Program-made: the position numbers and the translations under genes
Shown here: piece by piece, positions 18,372-27,308 of the stretch
How positions within the stretch are numbered: position 1 is the first letter of the stretch
Layout: each line of letters opens with the position of its first letter
DNA from: Ruegeria arenilitoris
GTDB taxonomy: Bacteria > Pseudomonadota > Alphaproteobacteria > Rhodobacterales > Rhodobacteraceae
Direction: 5' to 3'
NCBI RefSeq assembly: GCF_013031355.1
Contig: NZ_WPZO01000009.1
Location: 104,126 to 168,125, forward strand
DNA: 64,000 nucleotides
The notes under the pieces: generated by a model
Told to the model about the DNA's origin: nothing
Databases searched by the model: none
Seen by the model: the letters and a program-made list of their open reading frames with translations, nothing else

Positions 18372-18523
18372 ACGCCGCAGAAAACTCAAGCAAACCTTTA
18401 TTGGGACCAACTCCACAGGATGACCTGTCCGGGCAGCAGCATGAGGCGTGCCGATCCGATTGCGCCGGACGTTGCGCTGTATCCGTTGATCATACTCCAC
18501 CCCAACCTGCTCTCTGCCACTGA
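18368..18523 (+). pseudogene. Short frame after the ATPase, probable remnant of a truncated gene
   Basis: An ATG overlapping the ATPase stop by four bases opens a 51-residue frame with no recognised domain. Its N-terminal part ([15 protein letters not shown]) has an ordinary protein look but the remainder is cysteine- and histidine-rich and ends soon. The ATGA coupling suggests the first codons of a lost downstream gene. It could also be chance. No function is assigned. Confidence 0.25.
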
Positions 18524-18804
18524 AGCCTAGGTTGAACGACGGACCATATTCCTGACAATCCCGTAAGAAATCATCGCAAGTCGGGAAGTTAGCTTGTTTG
18601 CTCGATGTTAGAACAGGCCAAATCTGCGCTTGGCCTATTCCACCAATCGGCATAACCCAAACCCGCCGGCGGCCGAGAGGCCCTAATCGATTGACCCATC
18701 ACGGCGCATCAACAACGAAACTCCGCACTTTTTTGGCAGCCAAGATCGGCTCTTGGACCAACGCGTGATTTTTATCAGTCTTCGTCCGAAATCAATTGGC
18801 GCAC
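18524..18804. other. Non-coding stretch in the decayed zone
   Basis: No frame with recognisable protein similarity was found on either strand between the ATPase tail and the flavodoxin-like pseudogene. No terminator with a clear T-run was seen. Confidence 0.3.
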
Positions 18805-19415
18805 GATCAGCGGCGTGGCTTGCGCTGCTTCCATTTTGGGCGCCCAGTCCGCAAGCTCCCAGAAACGTTCATATTTGCTTCAAGCGGGTGCAGGTCTTTC
18901 CGCCCCTCCATGAAATAGACAACCCACTCGGCCAACCGACGCCCTGCCCGGCGACTGGCTTCCTTTGCATGTTCGGCACGAGGCTCTCCTACGACTACGG
19001 CGCCGTAGTGCAGGTTTTCTTTCTTGGCGACATAGCCGGTAATTCCGAAGACAAAATAGCCCATATACATCATCTGATCGACATCCCCATACAGGCCAGT
19101 ACACCGCCGCCGCCCAGACTGCCGGCCGAGGTGAACAGCACGGCAAACTTCCCATCGGTTTTGAACCAAATGTCAGGTGTGCGCTCATCCTACAATTGCT
19201 TCACCTTCCACGAGACCCCTCCCAAATGAGTCGGGCAGCCAACTGCAATTCCGTCCGCCCAAAACACGTCCTCAGTTTTGGCCTCATCGACATGGCGCAC
19301 GCGAAGTTCCATGCCTGAACATATTCAACGCCTTCCTCGACATAAGGGACGGTGGTTGAGGTGAACTTTCGGTCGCTTTCGCTGTCGTAGATAATTGGGA
19401 TTTTCGCTATGTTTC
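18805..19415 (-). pseudogene. Flavodoxin-like NAD(P)H:quinone oxidoreductase (WrbA-type), broken
   Basis: Reading the minus strand with frame changes restores a flavodoxin-fold reductase. It has an N-terminal strand KIPIIYDSESD, DVFWADGIAVGCPTHLGGVS, a stop in place of a codon after WKVKQL, then FKTDGKFAVLFTSAGSLGGGG. A further frame change leads to MMYMGYFVFGITGY, HYGAVVVGEP and AGRRLAEWVVYF. The GCPTHLGGVS and FTSAGSLGGGG loops are the FMN phosphate and ring contacts of WrbA-like proteins. Two or more frameshifts and a stop make it inactive. Its neighbours here are also decayed. Confidence 0.6.
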
Positions 19416-19856
19416 CCTCCCTGACATATGCCTACACGCAGCCATGCTGCGACGGTCAAGGAGAGTTCTTTACCTTTGACCGCCGCACAATTGCCGGCTG
19501 ATCAGCAACGCCCCGCATAGTGGAATTATCTGATATTTGGTTCAGCGCAGGCAATGCGTTGGCCCTTCAATGGTGCCTTGCACAAGCTGAAAGGCCAACT
19601 GGGGGTCGCGCCTTCAGAGCCAGTTAAGTTAAAGGGCTCGCATGACGAGCGTCTGACAGAGTTGTATCGCTTGCATAGCTTCTCAGCTCTGGTTGAGCAG
19701 TCTTCTGGTAAATGATCGTTGCCGCGACGACAGGCCATTGTGAAAAAGATGGGCTTTGTTCCAAACGTTTGGCAGTTGAAAGATTGCCTGTCTTAGCCAG
19801 CTGGATGCCTGCTCATGTATTCTCGCAAGGCGCAGATTATCACGATGCGTGCCGAA
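19416..19856. other. Degenerate stretch, possible traces of a carboxymuconolactone-decarboxylase-like gene
   Basis: Plus-strand frames around 19620-19790 contain HDERLTELYRLHSFSA, a stop, then AIVKKMGFVPNVWQL, faintly like AhpD/carboxymuconolactone decarboxylase proteins, which often carry a GFVPN motif. No open frame joins them and no active-site cysteine pair is present. Read it as probable gene debris. Confidence 0.25.
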
Positions 19857-20798
19857 TTAGATGATATCGCCGCCGGGAAACTCGTTTCCCAGATCTAGTT
19901 CAGCCGAACGGCTCATTTCAGTGAATGAGCCTACAATGTAACGCCCCAAGGGTTCATGTGCCGTTTTTTGGGTCCAAACCATTTCGCTCTCCCATTTCGG
20001 CAAATCCAGCGGTGTGGGAAAGACGTCGCACCCAGCGCGCCGTGCAACCGGAGTCAACGACGTCGGCACCGTTGCAATTAAGTCGGATTGAGCGACTAAA
20101 TCGGGCAGCAAAGCAAATTGCGCACAGGTCAAAACAACTTGCCGGGATTTCCCCAGCTTTTTTAAAGCTTTATCCACCGAGCCGATTTTGTCATTGTTCA
20201 GCGTCATCAAGGCGTGGCGGGCCTTTAAGAATGGCTCAAGCGTCAATCCATCTCGGGTCAAAGGGTGATCGCGGCGAGCAATGCACACAAAGCTGTCCGG
20301 CATGATTGTTCGCCGATGAAACCGCGCGGGAAGCTGACCAAATGTGCCAATGGCCAGCGTCACTGTTTCGGAATCCAATTGATCAATCAGATCCGCCTTG
20401 TTCATCGGTACAAAGCGCAGGCCAAGATTTGGCGCGTGTACTGAATAGTAGGTGACCATCGCAGGTGCCAAACGCAGAATTGCCAAATCCGAAGCTGCAA
20501 CAGTGATTTGGCCTTGGGCGTGTTTGGGATCAAACTCGCTTTGCTCCAGCATTTCGGAAACGATCGACAGCGCGCCTTGCACTTTTGGTGCCAGTTCTTC
20601 GGCACGGCTGGTTGGCACCATTCCTCCCGGTCCCCTTTGAAATAGCGGATCCTCGAACCTGACACGAAGCCGGTTCAGCGCGTTACTCATGGAGGGTTGG
20701 GCAAGACCAATAGACTCTCCCGCGCGTCCGACATGTCGTTCACGATACATCGCATCGAAGGCTTTGAGGAGGTTGAGGTCGAGAGTATTAATATTCAT
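19857..20798 (-). CDS. LysR-family transcriptional regulator (NodD/NahR-like)
   Basis: A 313-residue regulator with an N-terminal winged helix-turn-helix. Its opening LDLNLLKAFDAMYRERHVGRA and the following AQPSMSNALNRLR and DPLFQRGPGGMVPT are typical of the NodD/NahR branch. The effector-binding domain spans about 90-300. It is divergent from the SDR gene at 21037 with about 240 bases between them, so that gene is its most likely target. It starts with ATG at 20798. The inducer is unknown. Confidence 0.88.
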   Translation of the reverse strand: MNINTLDLNLLKAFDAMYRERHVGRAGESIGLAQPSMSNALNRLRVRFEDPLFQRGPGGMVPTSRAEELAPKVQGALSIVSEMLEQSEFDPKHAQGQITVAASDLAILRLAPAMVTYYSVHAPNLGLRFVPMNKADLIDQLDSETVTLAIGTFGQLPARFHRRTIMPDSFVCIARRDHPLTRDGLTLEPFLKARHALMTLNNDKIGSVDKALKKLGKSRQVVLTCAQFALLPDLVAQSDLIATVPTSLTPVARRAGCDVFPTPLDLPKWESEMVWTQKTAHEPLGRYIVGSFTEMSRSAELDLGNEFPGGDII

Positions 20799-21036
20799 TT
20801 GGAGAATTTATTACATTCCATCTATCCATTTCAACAACTTCCCGATGCGCATTACATATCCGGTCAGAAACAAAAAAGACGCTCAGATTGCGGCGCGCCG
20901 AAGCTTCAAAGGACACTGTGATTGCTTGAGGCATCTGACAACGGAGTTGGGCCTGGAAGAGTGATCCTCAACCAACCGAACCAGTCCAGAGCTGCGATAC
21001 GGGGCGAATGCCACTGAGTGAAAAAGGACTTCAACT

Positions 21037-21777
21037 GTGACAAACGTTTTTGAAACCGCGCTAAAAGGCAAACATGTCGTCATCGTTGGCGGTGGCAGCG
21101 GTATGGGCAAGGCGACAGCCGAACTGGCGGCCAGCCTGGGTGCCAGGGTTACAATCGCAAGCCGCAACGAAGAGAAACTGAAGGCAGTTGCATCGGAAAT
21201 AAAGGGCGACATTTCGGTCGCTACAGTGGACACCACTGATGAAGCCGGTGTCAAAACCTGGGCTGCCAATCTCGGCAAAGTCGATCATCTCGTCATCTCG
21301 GCTTCCAGCGCTGCTCATGGCGCGTTTGCTGAACTGCCGACTGACGATCTGCGCGGCATGCTTGAAGCCAAATTCATTGGCCCATACGTAACCGCGCGCG
21401 AGGTTCTGCCGTATCTGGCCGACGGTGCATCGATCACGCTGTTTTCCGGTGTGCTGAGCCGACGCCCCTCGGTTGGCGCAACCGGTCTGGGTGCGGTGAA
21501 TGCAGCTGTTGAGGCTTTGACCATGGGTCTCGCGCAAGAACTGGCGGGCAAGGCCCGCGTCAACTGCATCAGCCCCGGGATGGTTGCGACCGAAGCCTAT
21601 GCAGGCATGCCAGAAGAGGCTCGCGAAGGCATGTATGCGCAGGTTGGCAACTCTCTGCCCGTTGGCCGCGTCGGCAAGGCTAACGAAATTGCTCAGGCGG
21701 TCGTCATGGCAATGACCAACGATTTCCTGACAGGTTCTGTGCTGGATATCGACGGCGGTCATCTCGTCCGGGACTAA
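21037..21777 (+). CDS. Short-chain dehydrogenase/reductase-like protein lacking the YxxxK pair
   Basis: A 246-residue Rossmann protein. The cofactor motif GGGSGMGK is at 18-25, and DxxD and ISA segments follow as in SDRs. The catalytic serine is plausible at S137, but the region that should hold YxxxK (about 150-160, GATGLGAVNAAVEAL) contains neither tyrosine nor lysine. The C-terminal ISPGMVATE and a final DIDGG segment are normal for classical SDRs. It may be a non-standard reductase or a catalytically silent relative. The start is a GTG. A LysR gene is divergent and a terminator follows. Confidence 0.82.
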   Translation: MTNVFETALKGKHVVIVGGGSGMGKATAELAASLGARVTIASRNEEKLKAVASEIKGDISVATVDTTDEAGVKTWAANLGKVDHLVISASSAAHGAFAELPTDDLRGMLEAKFIGPYVTAREVLPYLADGASITLFSGVLSRRPSVGATGLGAVNAAVEALTMGLAQELAGKARVNCISPGMVATEAYAGMPEEAREGMYAQVGNSLPVGRVGKANEIAQAVVMAMTNDFLTGSVLDIDGGHLVRD

Positions 21778-21784
21778 GAAGCAA

Positions 21785-21808
21785 AAAGGGGTCTTAAGGG
21801 GCCCCTTT
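21785..21808 (+). terminator. Probable Rho-independent terminator after the SDR gene
   Basis: AAAGGGG and CCCCTTT form a perfect 7-base stem with a 10-base loop, starting 8 bases after the SDR stop. The T-run is short (TTT then CC), so efficiency is uncertain. Confidence 0.5.
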
Positions 21809-21899
21809 CCTCTCTTGGCCCTCGTGAAGCCGACTTTGTTAGATTCCGCCTATTTCGCAGAAATTGCTTTGAAGTAGACGGTTGTCTTCACAGACCCAC

Positions 21900-22698
21900 C
21901 GACGACTCTTGGCAATGCCGCCGATCTGCTTGAGGCTAATGAAGTTTTGGCTGCGCAGATCCGCCACACACCCCGACCAGCAAGCCCTGACTTGTTGCGG
22001 CAGTGGGTTCAGGGATTGCTGACAATTCGTCCGGCACACCTGGTGAACACCGTCCTTTTTGGTACCGTCGAAGCTTGGATTGGATCTGAAACAACGCCCC
22101 TAACCCATCTGCAGACCTACCCGGTTTAGCCGTCGGCGAAACGGGCGGCACGCAAATTTCTGTATGGCAGGGCGACATCACCCATCTGGAAATAGATGCC
22201 ATTGCGAACGCGGCCAACGCTCAGATGTTGGGGTGTTTCATGCCCTTTCACCGGTGTTTCGACAATGCCATCCACATCGCTGCCGGGCCGAGATTGCGAG
22301 CACACTTTCAGACAATCATGGACCTACAGGGACATGACGAGGAAACCGGAAGCGCCAAGATCACACGTGGCTACCGGCTGCGTTCTAAATTTGTGCTGCA
22401 TACCGTTGGACCAATCGTCCCGCGCGGCGCTGCACCAAACCAAAACGATCACTCTGCCTTGGCCCGTGGCTACACATCCTGCCTGAACCTGGCTGCCGAA
22501 ACCGGATTGGTCAGATCAGTCGCCTTTTGCGGCATCTCAACCGGGGTTTTCGGCTTTCCAAAAGAGCCGGCTGCACGCACTGCGGTCGCGACGATGCTTG
22601 AGTGGCTGCGCCAAAATGCCGGCAAGATGGACCATGTGATGTTCAACGCCTTCGACGTCGTATCCACCTCTCATTACTTGGAACTTCCTCGAAACTGA
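21900..22698 (+). pseudogene. Zinc-type macrodomain protein-ADP-ribose hydrolase, 5' half broken
   Basis: The 3' part encodes a macrodomain of the zinc-binding type: VWQGDITHLEIDAIANAAN, then LGCFMPFHRCFDNAIH (the Cys/His zinc motif), HTVGP and FCGISTGVFGFP. The family has an extra N-terminal helical region. Here that part (SPDLLRQWVQGLLTIRPAHL, 21980-22040) is in another frame, and the macrodomain frame has a TGA at 22087-22089. Between that stop and the ATG at 22225 there is no ATG, GTG or TTG. The only translatable product (157 residues) would lack the QGDI and NAAN ADP-ribose contacts. The gene is therefore probably dead. Intact relatives remove ADP-ribose from proteins. Confidence 0.6.
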
Positions 22699-22901
22699 GA
22701 ACCTGACATGGCATCAAACTTTGAACAGGCACCAAAGGCACGGGCGTTGTGAACCTGCGGATTGTTCGGGCATTCATGGTTCTGCAAATTAGGGCTGACA
22801 TTCAGAAACAGCCACAGAAAGGCTGCATCGCCGGTCAGCATGATGCCGTCGTAGATCCATTTGTTCCGGTTCAATTAAACGGGGATATACTTGACGCTCA
22901 T
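22674..22901 (-). pseudogene. Truncated ferric-reductase-like membrane protein
   Basis: From an ATG at 22901 the minus strand reads MSVKYIPV, a TAA stop at 22875-22877, then in the same frame NRNKWIYDGIMLTGDAAF, LWLFLNVSP and VHNARAFGACSKFD, after which similarity ends near 22725. The start resembles multi-pass haem-binding ferric-reductase-like proteins that accompany Rieske proteins, but only the first helix remains. It follows the Rieske-glutamate-synthase gene and the small decayed membrane gene in the same direction. Family assignment is from memory of the N-terminus and is tentative; truncation is clear. Confidence 0.45.
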
Positions 22902-22904
22902 TGC

Positions 22905-23099
22905 CCCACCTTTCCGGATTGTGAAACACGTACGGGCACAAAATCGGCAGGCCAGCTTTGACGCATGATCAAACCCAGCGCGACGATCAGCACAATCGAG
23001 ACCCAAGGGCAACAGCAACCTTTCCGTGAGTTGCGCGGACGACGCGAAAACGTGCCGTTTCTTGCGCACGGCCGTAACGATGGCATCCGCGGCGGTCAC
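22905..23099 (-). pseudogene. Small membrane protein gene with frameshift
   Basis: An ATG at 23099 overlaps the stop of the Rieske-glutamate-synthase gene (ATGA), so this was the next gene of that operon. The first 33 residues (MTAADAIVTAVRKKRH onward) lead to LTERLLLPLG. After a frame change the sequence continues as a transmembrane helix (SIVLIVALGLIMRQSWP) and a short tail ending SQSGKVGQ. In the original frame the helix is lost. It was probably a one-helix redox-complex subunit; no family is recognised. Confidence 0.45.
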
Positions 23100-24706
23100 T
23101 TCATCCCTCCGAAGGTCACGCCTGACAGGTCAGCCATGTCGCGCTTCCAGGTGGTCAGATCGTCGATATTGAAACCCGACAGGTGATTGTGGCCGCAGGC
23201 GCGGGCCATCACCTGCATCAGCTCGACCGAGGCTTCGAAAAAGTTCGCCAGCTGCCTGGCCGACTTCTCAGCCACCAGCCGGCTGACAAGATGTGGCTTC
23301 TGGGTGGCGATGCCGACGGGACAATTGTTGGTATGGCAGGCGCGCATGGCAATGCAGCCAATCGATTGCATGGCCGCGTTGGATACCGCAATCGCATCAG
23401 CCCCCAGCGCCAAGGCCTTGATGAAATCCGCCGGTTTCCGCAGCCCCCCGGTGATGACAAGCGTCACGTCACCGCGATCCATCCAGTCGAGATGTGCACG
23501 TGCGCGGGCCAGCGCTGGGATGGTGGGGACCGAAATGTTGTCACGGAAGATGATCGGTGCCGCCCCGGTGCCGCCGCCCCGACCATCGAGGATGATATAG
23601 TCGACACCCACCTCAAGCGCGGCCTCGATATCTTTTTCGATATGCTGGGCCGACAGCTTGTAGCCGATCGGAATGCCTCCGGTGCGCTCGCGCACCTCAT
23701 CGGCGAACTCCCGGATCTGGGCCGGTTCCGTCCATTCGGGAAAACGCGGCGGCGAGATTGCGCTCTGACCGGGTTCCAGACCGCGCACTTCGGCAATTTT
23801 TCCTTTTACCTTGTTGCCGGGAAGATGGCCGCCCGTACCGGTTTTGGCCCCTTGCCCGCCTTTGAAGTGGAACGCCTGCACATTTGCCAGCTTGTCCCAG
23901 GAAAACCCGAACCGGGCCGAGGCAAGTTCATAGAAATAGCGGCTGTTGGCAGCCTGCTCGTCGGGCAACATGCCCCCCTCACCGGAACAGATTCCCGTCC
24001 CGGCCATTTCCGCCCCCATGGCCAACGAGACTTTGGCGGTTTCCGACAAAGCGCCAAAGCTCATGTCCGAGACGAAAAGCGGGATTTTCAGCCGCAGCGG
24101 TTTTTTGGCGTTGGGGCCGATCACCACGTCGGTGCCGACCGGATCGTCATCCAGCAATGGCGCCTTGTGCAGCTGCGCAGTCAGGATCTGGATATCGTCC
24201 CAGTCGGGCAGCTGCGTGCGCGGCACCCCCATGGATTCCACCGCCCCATGATGGCCGGTCTTGGTGAGCCCCTGTTTGGCATATTGCTGGATCAGCCCGT
24301 TGTAAGGCTCTTCCTCGGTGCCGTGGCTGGTATCGGCATAGAGACCCAGATACTGATCCCGCTTGAACGGCTGCGGATTTTTTAGCGCCCAAGCGTTGAT
24401 TTCATCCTCGTCAACCCAGACCTCTCCATTTTCGATCCAGGATTGGAACTTTGGCAAGGCCTCGTCATTGGCATATTCCGACACCCCGCTGTCGACCCGA
24501 TAATCCCAGTAATGTACTCCACAGATCAGGTTGTTGCCGCGCACGAACCCGTCCGCCATCAACGCGCCACGATGCAGGCAGCGCCCGTAGAACACCGACA
24601 CCTCCTCGTCAAAGCGGACGACAACCAGATCAACCTCGCCCACCAAGGCGTATTTCGGCTTTCGGTCCGGCAGGTCGTCCAGTTTGGCGACTGATACTTT
24701 GTTCAT
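23096..24706 (-). CDS. Rieske [2Fe-2S] domain fused to FMN-binding glutamate-synthase-like domain
   Basis: A 536-residue fusion. An N-terminal Rieske domain (about 5-110) shows C43-x-H45 and C62-x-x-H65 in ICGVHYWDYR. The rest is the FMN-binding central domain of glutamate synthase, including FVSDMSFGALS, FKGGQGAKTGTGGHLPG, ILDGRGGGTGAAP and the cysteine triplet of CIAMRACHTNNCPVG for a 3Fe-4S cluster. No glutamine amidotransferase domain is present, so it is not a complete GltB. It is probably an oxidoreductase passing electrons between the Rieske centre, FMN and the 3Fe-4S cluster; the substrate is unknown. The ATG at 24706 is chosen with an upstream GGGAGA site. Two downstream partner genes are decayed. 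Confidence 0.8.
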   Translation of the reverse strand: MNKVSVAKLDDLPDRKPKYALVGEVDLVVVRFDEEVSVFYGRCLHRGALMADGFVRGNNLICGVHYWDYRVDSGVSEYANDEALPKFQSWIENGEVWVDEDEINAWALKNPQPFKRDQYLGLYADTSHGTEEEPYNGLIQQYAKQGLTKTGHHGAVESMGVPRTQLPDWDDIQILTAQLHKAPLLDDDPVGTDVVIGPNAKKPLRLKIPLFVSDMSFGALSETAKVSLAMGAEMAGTGICSGEGGMLPDEQAANSRYFYELASARFGFSWDKLANVQAFHFKGGQGAKTGTGGHLPGNKVKGKIAEVRGLEPGQSAISPPRFPEWTEPAQIREFADEVRERTGGIPIGYKLSAQHIEKDIEAALEVGVDYIILDGRGGGTGAAPIIFRDNISVPTIPALARARAHLDWMDRGDVTLVITGGLRKPADFIKALALGADAIAVSNAAMQSIGCIAMRACHTNNCPVGIATQKPHLVSRLVAEKSARQLANFFEASVELMQVMARACGHNHLSGFNIDDLTTWKRDMADLSGVTFGGMK

Positions 24707-24753
24707 GAGAGTCTCCCTGTTCTTGCTGCTTGGCTGGCGTTGAGTGAGTGGCG

Positions 24754-25995
24754 TCAGGTTTCGGTTCCAATCGGTTTTTCGGCCTCGGGCTGGCTTTCCG
24801 GGCAGGCTCCCCATCTCGCAATCATCCGGCCGTACCAGCGTGCCGCCGGGGCCGCCGTAACCCCGTGGAGCACGGCGCTGATCCAGACCGTATTGATCGC
24901 CAGATGCAGAATATGGTCTTCGAACTCATGCGGCAGCGTATCCAGCACCAGCAGCGCAAACAGCGCGGTCGCCAGTCCCCGCGGCCCGAACCATCCAAAA
25001 AACACACGCGTGAGCGGGGATGCGTCGGTTCCAATCAAGGACAGCCAGATAGCCAGCGGCCGCACGAGGAAAAGACTGGCAAGGATCAGCGAAAGCATGG
25101 GCCAGGTCAGATGCGCCAGCGCTTCGGGCACAAGCCCCGCACCGATCAGCAGGAAGGCGGCCCAGGCCAGAATTTGCCCTTCGCCTTCGGTGAATTCGTA
25201 TACAAACCGGCACTGGCCTTTGACGACATTGCCAAAGCAAAGCCCGGCAACGAAAGCTGAGATAAACCCATTGCCACCCACAATCCCGGCCAAAAGATAG
25301 GCCCCGCCCGCCATGGCGACCGCGCCAATCCCCTCGTAGGCGTCCGAGGTGGTGGCCAGGCTTTTGGCCCGCAAAAGCGCCCAGCCACCGGCGAATCCTA
25401 CAAGCGCCCCGGCAAGCGGACCCAGCACAACCTGTTTCAGACCAAACAAAATCCAATCGGTCGAACTGTTGGACATGTCCTGAGCCACCAATGCCGCCAG
25501 CAGCAGGATCGCAGGCAGCGCCAGCCCATCATTCAAGCCGCTTTCCACGATCAACGCACGGCGCGGGCGCAGCGGAACATCCGGGTTGGTGACCACTGGC
25601 TGCCCCAGCGCTGCATCTGTCGGCACCAAAATCGAAGCCGCCAGAGCTGCGGTCAATAGTGACCATTCCGGCATAAGTACCCATCCCGCAAGGGTCCCGA
25701 AGAGGATCGCCAGCGGAAGGCCCACAAGCAGCATCCGTTGCGGCCAGATATGGCGGCGTTTCAGAGAATTCAGATCGGTCTGCGCTGCGTCCAGAAACAA
25801 CAGGATGACTAGGGCAACTTCGGCAACCGGATGCAGCAGGTCCTCGATCCCTTGCGCCGACAGCAGCCCGGTTTTCGAAAGACCCGCACCCAGCGCAAGA
25901 AACAGCATCGGCGCGGTCAGAATCGTGCGCGACAACCGGACAGCCAGCAGGCAATAGGCCGCGGTGACGAAGCTGACGATGATCAATCCTGACAA
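24754..25995 (-). CDS. CPA1-type Na+(K+)/H+ antiporter
   Basis: A 413-residue membrane protein with about eleven to twelve transmembrane helices in the Na_H_Exchanger fold. The ion-binding asparagine-aspartate pair is visible in VESGLNDGLALP (about 151-162), and a conserved arginine-rich helix FGWFGPRGLATALFALLVL lies near 340. It exchanges cations for protons at the inner membrane. The start is TTG at 25995, supported by a GGGAGGGG ribosome site 6-8 bases upstream. It ends 48 bases before the Rieske fusion gene and may be co-transcribed with it. Confidence 0.85.
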   Translation of the reverse strand: MSGLIIVSFVTAAYCLLAVRLSRTILTAPMLFLALGAGLSKTGLLSAQGIEDLLHPVAEVALVILLFLDAAQTDLNSLKRRHIWPQRMLLVGLPLAILFGTLAGWVLMPEWSLLTAALAASILVPTDAALGQPVVTNPDVPLRPRRALIVESGLNDGLALPAILLLAALVAQDMSNSSTDWILFGLKQVVLGPLAGALVGFAGGWALLRAKSLATTSDAYEGIGAVAMAGGAYLLAGIVGGNGFISAFVAGLCFGNVVKGQCRFVYEFTEGEGQILAWAAFLLIGAGLVPEALAHLTWPMLSLILASLFLVRPLAIWLSLIGTDASPLTRVFFGWFGPRGLATALFALLVLDTLPHEFEDHILHLAINTVWISAVLHGVTAAPAARWYGRMIARWGACPESQPEAEKPIGTET

Positions 25996-26128
25996 GCTCT
26001 GCCCCTCCCAAGGTGTAGGCGCTGGAGTTTCAAACCCGCACCCGGTTAACGTCTTTGATGCCGCTGCTGTCTACAACGTTACAGCAATCGGATCATTTTT
26101 TGTCCGGCCACATGCCCTGCGGCTGTGG

Positions 26129-27232
26129 TCAACGTTCCGCCGGGATCTGTTCCGCCTGTACCGCAGAGTAGCCTTCGGGGATTTCCCGGAAGTTCTTTTG
26201 CCGGGAAGCCAGCGGACGCGTCTCGCTGCCCGGAGCGGCCCCGGTGCCAATCAACAGGGCGATATCCGACAGGACCACAGGATTGTCGCGATAATAGGTG
26301 TGCCCGAACAGGTCCGAGGCCCCTTTCACATCAATAAAATGCACATTGCGCACATTGGCGAATATCTCGCTTTCCGTTTGGCCGACCACCTCACCTTCCT
26401 GGCATCCAAACTGAACCCCCGCCATCAGGTTCTGCGACAGGCCAAGCGCAAGGTCGTTCCGGTTTGAATAGATTCGTTATTTGCCCAATGGCAGGGCCGA
26501 ACTGTTCCTCGATCAATCGCTGACTTACCACGCCGAAATCCAGATCCTGAGCTGGGAGTATCAGGTTCTCAACCTTGAGAACCCTGCGCGGGTCGCAACC
26601 GTATGCCCGAGCCTCGATCATCAATTCGCGCAGAGCGGTTGTGGTGACATCCGTTCCGCGACTGTGGGCGATGATGTGTAGCCGCTTCACTTTGGACATT
26701 GCGCACAGCATCCGCAATGTCTCTTTCAGATGGAAAATCGTGCATTCTCCGGATTCCCGGTCGGTGAAATAGCCGAACAGACTGCCACGGCGCGATGGCC
26801 ATGAATACAGGATGGGAACGCTGCGCGGGCCGGTAAAATGCCAAACATCGGCCAGAGATACCGCGCCTGTTCCTGAATCCCGGCCAGCTCCAGACGGATC
26901 GGTTTCGCACGGTCTTGCGTGCTGCTGGCGGCGGCAAGGCTTTGCAAGCTTGTGCGGTCACCGAACCCGATGCGAACGGTCCCGGCGACCATGGCTTGAG
27001 ACCGATCTGATCCGTAAGTCACGTCATCCGCACGAGACCAACCGGTCACGTGAAGCAAATCAGCCGCCGGCTTTCAGTTTGCGTCCGGCACATTATTGGC
27101 CGGTTAGGATGCCGGCTTGGTGTAGATATTTGGTGTCTCGACCAGCGTATTGGGCCCGGTACAAGCAGCAAACAGCATCAAAATCAGTGCAGCGGCACAG
27201 ACCTTTCCACCTTTCGGTCCACAGTTCCGCAT
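26129..27232 (-). pseudogene. DUF900-type alpha/beta hydrolase lipoprotein, broken
   Basis: From an ATG at 27232 the minus strand encodes a lipoprotein-like leader (ALILMLFAACTGPNT). Two in-frame stops follow within about 30 residues, then TGWSRADDVTYGSDRS. After a frame change come PILYSWPSRRGSLFGYFTD and the nucleophile elbow HIIAHSRGTD (GxSxG-like, serine in HSRG). Another frame change near 26465 separates EEQFGPAIGQIT from YSNRNDLALGLSQNLMAGVQ, with a terminal GHTYYRDNPVVLSD (catalytic-histidine region). The order is complete, so only recent point damage separates it from a functional secreted hydrolase. An unfavourable start or sequencing error cannot explain all lesions. Confidence 0.65.
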
Positions 27233-27308
27233 CTAATCTACTCTCCTTCAACACATTTGCTTGGAGATAGAATTCGATAGCAGCCGAGGGGTTACAAACT
27301 TCTGAAGG

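Noticed and set aside
19620..19800. Possible AhpD/carboxymuconolactone decarboxylase gene
   Set aside because: Only one short GFVPN-like match, several stops and no cysteine pair; kept only as possible debris in the intergenic entry.
22225..22698. Functional 157-residue macrodomain protein from the ATG at 22225
   Set aside because: It would lack the first strands with the ADP-ribose-binding aspartate and asparagines, so the whole gene is treated as broken.
23183..24385. Plus-strand frame of 400 residues opposite the Rieske-glutamate-synthase fusion
   Set aside because: Shadow of a gene with intact Rieske and FMN motifs.
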